Source: Mytilisepta virgata (lineage: Eukaryota; Mollusca; Bivalvia; Mytilida; Mytilidae). From it: a stretch of DNA of 64,000 bases. The position numbers and the translations under genes are program-made. Shown piece after piece: positions 33,971 to 45,570 of this stretch. Where the stretch lies: contig CM051519.1 in NCBI GenBank assembly GCA_028015205.1, positions 87,503,539 to 87,567,538 of the forward strand, given 5' to 3'. Every line of letters starts with the position of its first letter. Positions within the stretch are counted from its first letter, which is position 1. The notes under the pieces were generated by a model that was given only the letters and a program-made list of their open reading frames with translations, did no database searches and was not told the origin of the DNA.

Positions 33971-36330
33971 CTGTCGAGGGATTCTTTAGTGACTTTACTT
34001 TCCAGATTTCCACGACAGTAATATTTGGAATTTTGAGATTTACTTTACTTACCAGTAATTCACAACAGCTATATTTTTAATGAAATTTTCCTAAATATCT
34101 AACTTATCGATATTTTGGAATAAATTTGTTTAAAGCTGGTGTATTTTGAGATTGTACCTTGGTTTCAGAGTCACATCCAATTACCAACATTTAGTTGAAA
34201 ATTCACAGAGTTATCTAACTTGTCGGTATCTTTGTAGTACATAGTACAGTGTATCAGGGTTTTTTACGGGATATCTTACTTACCGATACTCGTCATGAGC
34301 CCTGATTTTTTGTTACATTGTCTCGACATATTAGCCTGACATACAACAAATATTTGTAAGAACATGTTTGAAGAAAAGAGCACAAAAGAAGAGTAAAGAA
34401 GTTTATTATTAAATAAATTGTGCTTGTCAGGCCACTATTAAAAAAATGTATGTTTCCCCACACCCCTACCCACATTGTTGTAAGTGGGTAGGTAGGTAGG
34501 TGTTTTTTTTTTTATATCTTGAAAATTTTTTTTAATACCCAACAGAGCAAAACAAATCGATCATGTGTATGTCTGGCACATATAACTATTTGTAGCAACT
34601 TTAATGTAAGTGTTAGAATGTCTAAATGTTTGTAGCTCTCAGTGTCAGGTGTCAACTTGACATTAATTTCATCTGATTTTATTTGAGTTTGTATCTCAGA
34701 ATTGTTCATGACTGTGATGTTTTCCCTCTCAGTGCATACTAGTAGCAAACTGTTAAATATATATGCATGTACTGTAGTTGTTTAACCTGAAGAATGTTCC
34801 ATCAAATAATTTACCCTCTGACAGCACAGGACTCTGTATTTTGCTTCTGACATTGAGGAAATCACCAATATTAATAAAATTATTAGAATGAACTTTTATT
34901 TGAGCTAAAAGATAGCAAACTAAACTAAATACGCATTAGTCTTAATAGATACCAAGTGATTTTTTAGTCCTGAGTAATGAGGGGTAGATTCTTTGCTGGA
35001 ATAGCCTTGACACTTATTTATCAATACATCAGACAGATTTTAATGCTTTAATAAATTTTGAATAAAACAAATGACTAGATTGGAAACAAATTAATTAAAA
35101 TGAAACAAATGTCCGACGTGTGTTTTCTCTGCAAAGAATATGTTCCTTTAGGATAAGGGGGACTGGCCAAATTCTTTGCAGTTTTTAAATTTTTCACATA
35201 CGTGGTCGGCCCATAAAATGGGGATCCGGCGACCATCACGTCTATAATAAAGGAGCTGCAAAATTCAAAGGGTTCAATGGGAAGCGGTGGTCAGGAGGGA
35301 GGTAACAAGCTGCTTGATTTGGAAACAAGTCGAAAATATTGTTGTTTTTGTATTATTCTTTTTCTCAGTAATTAGCAGTAAGAAAACTGAAAAGTTTTTA
35401 TCCATTATTCTTTTTATAATTTTACTTTATAAATCCATGCATGTCATGCAGGTATACAAAGTAAACATGCATAATTCCTACGAGTGCGGCATTAAATTTT
35501 TGTTGTCCTTGCTCAGACTGGAAAGGTTTCAGCGTAGCAATTTGTTTCTTCAATTAATTTATTAATGAAATTTCACCAATAATTAACGAAAAAAATCAAT
35601 AATCTCCAGATATTCTCCCAAATCAAAATTTTAATAAAATAATTTCTTCTCAGCGTCGAAAGCAAGAACACGTGTATGAAGGTTTCCACATATCCATGTA
35701 TCCTGAAACGGCGCGATTTGTTCATCATTTTCCGAATCATCTTCATCAAAATCTAAATATTCTTTTCCAGAATCATCCTCAAGAAACATTTCTTTTACAA
35801 AATCTCGATTTTTCAGGGTAAAACTTCTCTAAAAACATGTCGCTGTCCGCAACCTTCGTCTACTTCAATTGTTTCACTTCTCGATGTAAACAAACTACGA
35901 GGTCAACATTTGTCATCAAAATAATTTTAGAATTGGATGTTGGAATTGACCAATAAAAACTGTTTTCTATAGGGAAATCCTTTTTCTGACGTAATATCAA
36001 CTAAATATAAATATATCTGCTTGATTTCATTGGCTATAAGTCGAAAGTCTACCTAATATAGAAAGTCGATATAGTGACGACCTGCACTGAACGGAACTAC
36101 CGGAAGTGCTCAATATATCGACGACCGGCAGTACAATAAAGTTGTTTTGGCAATCACTATATCGACGTCCTGCAGTACTAGGGTTAAAAAAAAAATTTGA
36201 ACTCAGAACTCAAAAAAAAAAATTTTGAGTCGGCGGCTATTTTCTCAGTCGGTCGGGGCGTGGGGAAACAAACTTAATTTTAATTTTGGCCTCATGTATT
36301 TGATATCAGGGGATAATATTCTTCACCATG
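33970..36330 (+). other. Region between LTR start and Gag, unassigned
   Basis: This 2.3 kb should include the rest of the 5' LTR and leader, but is longer than expected and AT-rich, suggesting later insertions. A perfect inverted repeat, TCGATATAGTGA (36066-36077) with TCACTATATCGA (36154-36165), sits amid three imperfect copies of a CGACG.CCTGCAGTAC motif. No coding region is recognised. Confidence 0.45.
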
Positions 36331-38225
36331 TCAAACAGTTATATTAATACCACCTCATATGTTCCCAGGTATTGGCCCTAAAAATGCGGAGCAGATCATG
36401 GCCATGAGGGATGTGGCGCGATCAATAAAGGATGAGGATTTAGCCAGAGCAGGCGGGACTTCTCTCAGGGGGAAGAGAACCCAGGTGTTACGGCAGAGTA
36501 GGGACAGCCGGTAGAACATAAATATTGGGAACAGGGGCCGGGATATCCTACCATGGGAGGCCGGACCAAGCAGGGGGCGGGAGATTATCAACGGGACCAA
36601 GCTCCATACCCATTTAAGGAGGAATCCCAAGGGCCACAAACCCCATTCCACCATTACATGGTGGCGGAAATATGGATTCAGCTTTCATTGAATATGAGAC
36701 TAACGGTTATTCGGGGGCGACCATACACTGATAATCACACCCCGTACAAAATGCATGTCGATCAGTCAGGGTGGGGCCCGAGTAGTACGTACACAGGTGA
36801 TCGGACATATCAGTTTGGGGACCCTCCATAGCAAAGGGCTAATAGATATCAAAACAACCCATATGGTAATTCAAGCAATACGGAAAATGGGGAGATGGAT
36901 GGAAAAAATCAATATGGTCAATCGTGGGAGGCTAAGGTCTACGGGGGCAGGAAAGTTGCCCTACAGAACACAGGCCGGGTGGGACAGGGACAATCAAATG
37001 CTACTGGGGATAGGACAAGATAGTATGGCCATAGATCAGGCTGATATATTAAAGGGGTATAGTACACCACACCCAAGTAATGGGGACACCCATGGAATAC
37101 ATGCAGGGCAATAGGAGTGCAGCTCAGGGGCAGGGCCTTAGAATTGAATCTTCGGTAGGGCCTAATAGAGGGATAACAAACACCCAGAATTAGATTTAGT
37201 AAGTGGCAGCAGAGCTATCCTCTGACACAGGGTCCGGGGAGGGGATGAGGCCCACAGAATGCCCACCCCAGACGTTCGGGCCAGGTGGAGGACTGTTTAT
37301 CGCCCCTTCAACACTACACAAGAGGAAAATAGGGGCCAGAGACAAGTAGGGAAGGGGATATGGACCTGGGTACCAAAAACAAGGGCCAAATAAGTATGGG
37401 TCTAGGGGAGATAATAGACAGGTAGCAACACCCGCAAATGAGCCAGGCCCAAGCCAAAGACCCAACGCTACCCCGAAAAATCTAAAGTATGATGGGAAAA
37501 CTAATTGGCAGGCATTCTTCGTGAAGTTTTCCCGATATTCAGAGGTGTGTGGTTGGGGCCCCAGTTCAATTTCAAAATGCCCGCAAAAATCAAAAGGAGT
37601 CCAAGGAAGACTGGGTGGATATGGTGTTGTCACGGGCTACCAGGGCTTTTAGGGAGCTCCCGGAAGAACACATGTACCAACAGGCTGTTTTAAGGTTGTG
37701 CCAGAGGGCGGCCTCTAATGTTCGCCCTAAAAGCATTGAGGACGCAGTGGATAAAATTAGGTGGCATAGGATAACTACCAGGCTATCTATGGGAAGCCCT
37801 CTAAAAGAGAAATTCGACACGTCGAATATGTTGGTGCAGAGCCGTGGAGGAGTCTCCGGGAAGTTTGAAATGGCAACAATGGAAAAACGTCTGGATAAGG
37901 TGGAGGGCATTGTGTCCGAATTGCTGACTGAACTAAAGAAATTGAATGCCCGGGGGCGTTCCCCGGTAAGAAGCCCTTCACCCGTGAGGACGAATGCTAT
38001 CATTGTGGGCAGACAGGTCATTTTAAACGGGAATGCCCAAAACTTGGAAACACCTGTCCCAGGAGCCCCTCTCCAGTGGGTCGAAGTAATCCAACAATTT
38101 GTTTTCATTGTGAACAACCTGGGCATATGAAACGTGAATGTCTGAGTCTCCAGGGGAGGGATAAGGTTGTTACTTTTGCAGACCAGGCAGTTTTGTTACA
38201 TTTAAACGGGAAAGAGACGGCTTAA
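36328..38225 (+). pseudogene. Gag polyprotein remnant with HhH-like motif and two CCHC knuckles
   Basis: The coding trail starts near the ATG at 36328 and changes frame several times. Near 36360 the reading FPGIGPKNAEQIMAMRD has the form of a helix-hairpin-helix (ComEA-like) motif. A Gly/Pro/Tyr-rich segment follows (about 36550-37450). NLKYDGKTNWQAFFVKFSRYS near 37478-37540 is the conserved start of the Gag capsid region. The frame at 37549-38130 supplies the capsid part (for example ATRAFRELPEEHMYQQAV). Two zinc knuckles, CX2CX4HX4C, are in one frame at 37995-38036 (CYHCGQTGHFKREC) and 38100-38141 (CFHCEQPGHMKREC). These bind RNA in packaging. The HhH assignment is from motif shape only. 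Confidence 0.75.
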
Positions 38226-38599
38226 GAGGCCGGAGTGGGTCCCCTGATCGTGGAGGGAGTTTCTGTAGGGAGAATTTGGTGGATGAAGGTACCCCACATG
38301 TATGGGGGTGGATGAGGTTTCTTAGTCCAAGTGAATGGGAGGCGGGAAAAGAAACAACCTCAGGGGAAGGTACAGGTGATCAGTGTGACCACATAATAGC
38401 TAGATCCCGGGCAGAGGTTATAGGGGAGGTTTTTTCAGTGAGCCGCCCCGGGAACCTGAGGGGCAAGGAGTCCATGTAGACGAGAGGGGAAGGAGGACGT
38501 AGATACAGAATGAGACCAAAGGGAGGGCTCTGATAATTCGGAACCCGATGTCACACTAACAGAACAGTCCCGGGAGGGGAAGGAGGTTGAAGGTGAATG

Positions 38600-38890
38600 C
38601 GGGAGGTCTTTTCGGGTTCCCCTTCAGTTAAATGGTAAAAACATGTTTGCCGTAGTGGACATGGGGGCGTGATCTTGATTTCTGAGGAAGTATATAAATC
38701 CTTGAACATAGTTCCCAAAATATTAGGGAGATTATCATGAACACGGCAGGAAGGGGGTTACAGTTGAATGGGTTTATTGTAGGCCCGGTTCAGATTACAT
38801 TGGGCACCAGGAAAATCGCAACAAATGTCTTTGTGGCCCCTACACTGGTGATGGAACAAATGACTGAAAAGACCATCGCAGTCGATTTTT
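38600..38890 (+). pseudogene. Retropepsin (aspartic protease) remnant
   Basis: The reading FRVPLQLNGKNMFAVVDMGA ends at a TGA near 38670. The catalytic D(T/S)G box is changed to DMG. Downstream, in other frames, GLQLNGFIVGPVQITLGTRK and NVFVAPTLV are the expected later part of a retroviral-type protease. Position after the zinc knuckles supports the call. Inactive through the DMG change, a stop and frameshifts. Confidence 0.65.
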
Positions 38891-41800
38891 AACTGCAAAG
38901 GACATGTTTGACTGTAAATGACTGCAAACCATGTGACAAAATATATGCTGCTATGGTTGAAATATGACTGCTTCAACCTTTTCTAGCGTTGGGTCAGACA
39001 CATTTTAACTGACACAACACTTACCTGTGTTGTGGCAGTAGAAATTTATTTGTGACAACCTTTGAAAGTTGTAACAGATGCATTCTGTTCATGTCAGTCG
39101 ATTTTTAACTCTTAAAACGTTTTTTGAGTTTGCACAACGCAACCTGGCTATTTACCTGGGTTATGATAGACTGATAATGACTGCATCAGAGTTTTACATG
39201 TCGCAGACATACATGTATTTCGTTCAATCAAACACCATGAGGTGCTCTGTTTCAAATAATTTAATTTTAAAAGAATCTGTTATAAAATAAAATAAACGCA
39301 TGGAGAAAATTTATTTCCCTCCGATTACTTAGAACATATACAAGTAATAATAAGTAACCTATTTCATGTGTATTTGACTTTTTAACTTGAATGATTTTAA
39401 AATTATAAAAAATTAAAGAACGAGATGTGTCAGCAGGTGTTAAATAAACATCCTGTAAAAAGTTCTAAAACAACAGGTGGCTGGTAATGTGATTATGATA
39501 CATGTATTTGAAATTTATTTCACTGTGTGTACATGACTGAAGCTATTTAAACAGCTCCTTAAGTAAGAAATATTGATGAGCCCATATCATTAATTGTTTT
39601 ATTGAAGGGGGAACCCAACACTTTGACTAAAATAGATTTGGCTCGTTTAATTTTCAGAAAATTTTGATGAAATATTTACTTTGACCTGTTCACAAAAATA
39701 TAAAAATGTTAAGAAATTTGAACCACACAATTTACGGGAATAATTTCATAGGATAAATATCAGTTTGACAAACATTAATTTTGATCATTGAGAAGCTTGA
39801 TTTATCTTTACTAATAATATGTGATTAAAACGTTCAGTTGATTTTTAAATAGTTACTTCCCTTAGGTGTTCTGTACCCCCTTAATATCGAGAGTATATAT
39901 ATGTTTAAAAAAAAAATTAATGAGTAATTCAGGCTTGGTCTTTATATGTTAATAAATAATTCTACCTTCAATTTTTAGATCTTTAAAGAAAGATATCTTT
40001 TACCAAATGAAAGAATATAAATAAAATAAATTTGGACTCAAACATAAAACAAAAAGAAAAAATAGTAAATTTAAAGAATTTATAATAAAAAGGTGAAAAT
40101 TCTCAACATTAACGAATAGTTTTTTCTTTCATCTTTTTTTTTAAATTTTTTTTTCCTTGGTGCGGAACAGTGAAAAAAGTGTTAATCCTTTCCTTGAAAT
40201 TTTATTGTGTGCATTTACAGACTATAAATGGATCAAATCCATTCAGCCCCTTTATTTATAAAAAAATGTGTACAAAAAAAATAAATAAATAGACATTAAA
40301 ATAAAGACAATCAAAGACAAGATATATGAAAGATAAACTGTTATTTCTATTATAAAATGTGATTTAAAAATTTATCTGCATAATACAGATGGTTGAGCGT
40401 GTAATGCACAAAACCACACTCACACGATTCACACGATTCGCACGTTACACGCAAACCACACGCTGCACGTTATACGAAACGCGATTTCTGAAAATTTGTG
40501 TTTGTAAGATACGAACGGAATATAGCGAAACAATTATTATAATTAAATTTATGCCGGATATGAATAGCAATGAAATATTGAAAATGCATTTGATTTTAAA
40601 TCAGTAAGTGCGATGAAAGGAAGCCGGTTTTGAACGGTCCGTATTTAACTGTTTTCATAAATAAAAATTTATTTGCATATTCAATTTTTTTTAATGGGAA
40701 ATTTATCAAACTTTATAACAGAACTGTGAAATTATATTTTTAATTTATTAAAAATCAATAAACCTTTTCATGTTATTACCTAATTAGCTATGGCGTATTA
40801 AACATTGATATGATAAGAATAAAGTTTTCAGTAAAATAAACAATATTTTATGGCTTCTTTCAAACAAAGACACCATGTCATAGGGGTGTGTTCCACGAAC
40901 AACTACTAGGCTACTTATTTACTTGTACATTTATCTCAGATATACAATGCTAAATGGTTTAATTATAAGTTAAATTGTAAAAATATTGTATTTATTATTT
41001 ATAATACATGTATAATATATAATATAAAATATTAACTGTTAATTTATATTACTATATAGTTGATATCAATATAATTTATTATTATGTATTCATTCAAATT
41101 ATAATTAAACCATAAGTGAATAAAAATATTTAATATTCTCTATGTAAAATATATTTATAATATTAATTAAAGTTTATCTGAAAATGTAACTCTAAATTTA
41201 TAAATATAAAAAAATCACAAATCTTTAGAGGCATGAATGAATGAATGAAGATTTCTTAGGTAAATTAACAGATAAATAGACATTTTATCTTCATAGGACC
41301 TCTTAATCCCTTGTCTAATTAAATGTTGTTTTAGCCCGATCAAACAAATACTTATGTAAAAGATATATTATGAAAATATGAATTGATAAATGATATTTGT
41401 CAAAGGATTTAAAACGTCAGCATATTTTAAAAGTAATTTAAAATAGTTTTTACAGACAAGTTAAAGTTCAAATTTATGTTTAATTTGCAAATGTTGCATG
41501 CAAGTTGTACCATCGTTTGATTTAGGGAACATTTTATTTAATTTATTCTTATCAAACCAAATAAATTGAATAATTTAAATTAGTAATAAAAAAAAATAGA
41601 ATCTGTTGCGGGATTATTAATATCAATATTTTCAAATATTTGACACCGATGAAGGTTCGTTCCAACAATATTTTAATTCGAGTTCGAAATTTGCTCCGAT
41701 TTGAATTCACACGTTTTAATATGTTTCGACCAATGAAATCTCACACACGTTACACGATTCAAATCGTAAGTTTATTACCACGCGCAAACCACACGCACAC

Positions 41801-42412
41801 GATTCACAAGTTACACGCACACGTTTCGCACGTTACACGATGTTTTTGGTGATTTACACATTCAACCATGTGTACCTTAAAAAATATGGATATATTTATT
41901 AATTTATTCCATATTTTTTTTATTAATCAATAGATTATCATTCATCACTGAAATATTAAAAAGTCAATGAAATCTTATTAGTTAAAAATTCCTAAATTAC
42001 TCCTCTTGTGTACTGCAGTTGAGTTTATCTACATAGCGCGAGATACTTTCACACCTCCTGCTGTTATAATCACAGTATCTGCTAATTATATTTTGCAGGT
42101 GGACACTGTCATAGCAACTCGTATTTTATAAAACATTAATTTCAGTGTGATAAAGTTAAGTCAAATACACTTATTATTTGTATATTTTCTAATAAATCTG
42201 AGATAAAAAAAATTTCTCCATGCGTTTATTTTAATTCATAACTGATTATTTTTTAATCTTAACACCCAAAAAGTTATACAGATCACCTCATGATGTTTGA
42301 TTGAACGAAATGTGTCTGCAACAAAATGTAATACGCTGATGCAGTCTTTATCAGTCTATCAAAACCCAGGTAAATAGCCAGATTGCGTTGTACCAACTCA
42401 AAAACACGTTGT
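38890..42412. mobile_element. Long-TIR element inserted in the Gypsy-like element
   Basis: Arms of about 200 bp, left 39116-39313 and right 42208-42410, are complementary with moderate divergence. Shared strings include CAACGCAA.CTGGCTATTTAC, CTGGGTT.TGATAGACTGATA, TTCGTTCAATCAAACA and AATAAACGCATGGAGAAA. The outer boundaries are uncertain. The left boundary may lie as far out as 38887, where CAGTCGATTTTTAACT occurs and recurs at 39095. A hairpin of CACAACAC / GTGTTGTG is near 39021-39042. No transposase was recognised. The core contains a complete copy of the 1.5-kb TIR family C. Confidence 0.7.
40390..41868 (+). mobile_element. TIR family C, copy 1
   Basis: It begins TGGTTGAGCGTGTAA and ends TTACACATTCAACCA, which are inverted with two mismatches. 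Both ends carry blocks of imperfect CACACG/ACACG units in the same orientation (about 40404-40490 on the left and 41745-41840 on the right). The core is AT-rich with no transposase frame. Conserved inner blocks shared with copies 2 and 3 are GGCTTCTTTCAAACAAAGACACCATGTC-like (near 40852) and CTTAATCCCTTGTCTAATTA (near 41304). It is nested inside the long-TIR element. Confidence 0.8.
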
Positions 42413-42885
42413 TCAAGAAAACGTCCCTATGACTACAGCTGTGGTGAAGGGTCTAACAGAATCAGCAGCTGTAGTAGTGTCAAGGAAAATTAGGGTCCCC
42501 CTAATTCTATTATGAGGATTTCAGACTTGGAAGAGGAGAAGAGGGAGATGTCGGGTGGGGGTCCTATGTTGGAGGGGAGGTACCAGGGATCGCCATGCCT
42601 TCGCATGAGGCGATGGAGATCCGTTTGGGATTGTCTAGGGCTCTGGGTCGAATGCGTACCCAGCGTCCTGTGGAGGTAAGGGAGGCCGACCAAACACAGT
42701 GTTCCTCCTGGTCTGGAAGGTAGGGTACGGGCTTTAGGGGAGGATTTAAGGGCTCCAGAGAAAAATGGGGCCGATGCCTCGTGGGATGGCCTGGGAAACA
42801 CTTTTGGGGAAGGATATGGGTCTCACACAAATCAAAATTTCATAAATTTAATCTGTTTTGGCAGCTTTTTAACAAAACGGGGGGG
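42413..42885 (+). pseudogene. Residual Gypsy-like internal sequence before 3' LTR
   Basis: About 470 bp of GC-richer sequence runs from the right arm of the long-TIR element to the purine tract. An N-terminal reading (VPMTTAVVKGLTESAAVVVSR) and Gly/Arg-rich patches suggest it was coding, but no RT, RNase H or integrase motif is present. It may be the end of pol or a deleted remainder. Confidence 0.4.
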
Positions 42886-43141
42886 TGTAGTAGATTTTGG
42901 GTAAATAGTGAGACCCAAACGGAAATCGTAAGCTGTCCCACAATGCATCTCTCTCGCTTGTATCCATCTTTACGACCATTGTACCAAATTCACACAGACA
43001 CAGATCTATAGTAATCGTGACAAGAAGAGAAGATTCCAAGCCAGAATGTAAAGGTAAACTAACTTAGTGACCTTACAACAGTAATATAACAATTGGATGT
43101 TTTCAGAATCTTTCCTTTATTTTGATAGACGGTTTTTATAA
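42886..43141 (+). repeat. Gypsy-like 3' LTR, start certain, end unclear
   Basis: It is preceded by a purine tract and begins TGTAGTAGATTTTGGG as the 5' copy does. A partial repeat B begins at 43142 and may interrupt or abut the LTR. Confidence 0.55.
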
Positions 43142-43279
43142 TAATAACAATCCAAAAGTACTAATATTAGATATAGTAAATTTATACTATGCTGTATACG
43201 ACGCATTTCAAGGAGTTACCTCATCAGCAGTATTAAAACTGAAACATTTGGAAGACCAAAAACCAAATTTATTTTAAAC
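43142..43279 (+). repeat. Interspersed repeat B, partial copy 4
   Basis: It contains AATAACAATCCAAA, TATGCTGTATACGACGCATT and TCATCAGCAGTATTAAAAC and stops after CCAAAAACCAAATTTATTTT. The 3' half present in other copies is missing. Confidence 0.85.
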
Positions 43280-43623
43280 AATATTTCTACAATAAGAATA
43301 AAGGCAAACAGTTTTCCTTAAATTTACCCACGTGAACAATTGTAAAGTGTGTATGGAAGAGACCTATACATATGCATATATGATTTTATTGTATTATATA
43401 ATTGCTTCCCGTAATGTTACTTTATTAAAATGTACGCCTATTTGATATTTTGAAGAATAAATTCCAAAAAATTAGTACATTATAGTTTTCGCTTCCTAAA
43501 TTTGCCACTCTATAGTGTACTGAACACTTGACTATTCAAGCGGTATTTTTAACCTGTATTGAGCCCCATGCAGGTAAAAATTGACACTTAATTATGTATT
43601 GGTAGTTGCAGTAAGCACTTTTT

Positions 43624-44881
43624 AGCTCACCTGGCCAAAGGCCATGTGAGCTTTTGGCATCACTTTTCGTCCGTCCGTCCGTCGTAAACTTTTAATTCAA
43701 AAATCTCCTCTGAAACCGCTGAGCCGATTGGTTTGAAACTTAATAGGAATGATCTATGACATGTCCTACACAAACGATCCACATTTTATATTGATCCAAT
43801 GAAAAACATGGCCACTGTTGCTAAAAATAGAACATAGGGGTAAATTGCTGTTTTTTGCTAATAACTCAAAAACCGTTACAGATATCGAAAATCTGACGGA
43901 GTAAAATTTATCAGCATGATGAGATCTACCTACCCTGAAATTTTGAAGGAAATCCCAAAACCCATTTAGGAGTTATTGCCCTTTTTTCGTCAAATTTTCA
44001 AAATTTTAACATTAAAAAATCTTCTCCTCTGAAACCGCTGGGCCGATTGGTTTGAAACTTAATAGGAATGATCTATGACATGTCCTCTACAAAAGATCCT
44101 CAATTTATTTTGATCTGATGTAAAACATGGCTGTCGTAGCTAAAAATAGAATATAGGGGTGGATGTGTTGTTTTTGGCTTATAACTTAAAAACCGTTACA
44201 GATATCGGAAATCTGACATGGGGTAAAATTGATCAGCATGAAGAGATCTACCTACCCTGAAATTTTGAAGGAAATCCCAAAACCCGTTTAGGAGTTACTG
44301 CCCTTTTTTCATCAAATTTTCAAAATTTTAACATTTTTCGTCATTTATCTCCAAAACCATTTGAGATAGAAGTAAAATGTAAATTTGAAAAATGTTTGCC
44401 ATGTTGAGATCTACATACCCTGAAATTTTAAAGGAAATCCCAAAACCCATTTAGGAGTTATTGCCCTTTTTTTGTCAAATTGTCTAAATTTTAACATTTT
44501 TGCATTTATCTCCAAAACTATTTGAGATAGAAGTGAAATGTAAATTGAAAAATGTTTGCCATGTTGAGATCTACATACCCTGAAATTTTGAAGGGATTCC
44601 CAAATTCTATTTAGGAGTTATTGGTTTGTGTAATTTGAGGTCGGGTTCTGTTACATTTATTTAAGGTTCATCCTTATTCCTGGTCAATTTTATCAACTTC
44701 CTGCCAGGACTACCACCATCAGGGAACATATTTTAACATTAAACCTTATGAAAAATAAATCTCAACAAATTTTGCCTGGACAATTGAACCAACTGCAACA
44801 AATTTGGTCAAATAGTTGATTAATTGTCCAATGAAAACCAGACTCCAGGTGAGCGATACAGGCTCTGGTGAGCCTCTTGTT
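43624..44881 (+). mobile_element. Family F1 repeat, complete direct copy
   Basis: The 5' hairpin (43624-43652) is AGCTCACCTGGCC, AAA, GGCCATGTGAGCT: 12 of 13 stem positions pair. A TCCGTCCGTCCGTCG run follows. Two units of about 319 bp each carry TCTCCTCTGAAACCGCTG (near 43704 and 44023). Shorter repeats with GATCTACATACCCTGAAATTTT follow at about 44400 and 44570. The 3' end (44845-44881) is CCAGGTGAGCGATACAGG with the stem AGGCTC / GAGCCT and CTTGTT. The outer AGCTCACCTGG and CCAGGTGAGC are complementary, so the element has short inverted ends as well as two terminal hairpins. It has no coding capacity. Confidence 0.85.
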
Positions 44882-45570
44882 AAGTTTTTCGCATTGCGGC
44901 TAAGTTTGGAACTTTCTTTGGATTTCATTGGGTAGAATTCTACGAACTTTGTCATTGGCTCTGTTTTGGTATATGAAATCTGGATTTTGAATGTGGTTTT
45001 AGACCTCGCAAAATTTCTGGAGAAGTTAGTTGGAATATACTCTCAGATTCAATATTGGACATATTTTTCATTGGATTGACTATATATTTTTCACAGCAAG
45101 TTTCTTTAATTTCTTTTTATTTAATATTGTCGAAACAAAACTTGCGAACATATTTTTGAATTTCAAATGAGACTATATTTATTATTGCGAGGCAATTATT
45201 ATTTTTAACTGTTAAATTAGTTTATTAAATAATCAGACATCTAGTTTTGTGAAGTTTAGAACTTCGTCTTTTTACAACATAGAGCGTAATAATTGAAATA
45301 CAAATATTACAAGTTACAATGTATGAACTGTAATCAGTCATTTAGATACATTTAATGGTCAATACGATATCTAAACCATTTCCAAAAAATAGGCAATTCT
45401 GACTACATGAGATTGAACCAAGGGTGGTCTTGATTTCAACATTATCAGCTCTCAAGATGCTTCGAACTCTCTCGGGTTCTTGTGTTGTTGTAGACGGTCT
45501 ATTTTATCACTGGATTTTTTTTAGCTTGGATCCTCACCATAACATTGTTAATTATCCGACTGTGTTTTTA
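44882..45570. other. Unassigned AT-rich stretch
   Basis: No motif or repeat recognised between the F1 and F3 elements. Confidence 0.4.

Larger units (their letters stand above)
33901..43140 (+). mobile_element. Gypsy-like LTR retrotransposon, decayed and nested
   Basis: The proposed 5' LTR begins at 33901 and the proposed 3' LTR at 42886. They share TGTA.TAGATTTTGGG, AGTGAGACCCAAA and TCGTAAGCTGTCCCACAATG before diverging. A purine tract (ACAAAACGGGGGGG, 42872-42885) precedes the 3' LTR. Between them are a Gag region (about 36340-38220) with two CCHC knuckles, and a retropepsin remnant (about 38610-38890). The expected RT, RNase H and integrase are absent: after the interrupting element (about 38890-42412) only about 470 bp of unassigned sequence remains. 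It is either a pol-deleted copy or a gag-only derivative. Confidence 0.65.

Noticed and set aside
37196..37633. 145-residue minus-strand, Pro-rich open frame
   Set aside because: It is the antisense shadow of the Gly/Pro-rich Gag region on the plus strand, where the capsid and zinc-knuckle evidence lies.
42490..42830. Two minus-strand open frames next to the 3' LTR
   Set aside because: They mirror the GC-rich internal remainder of the Gypsy-like element and show no motif.
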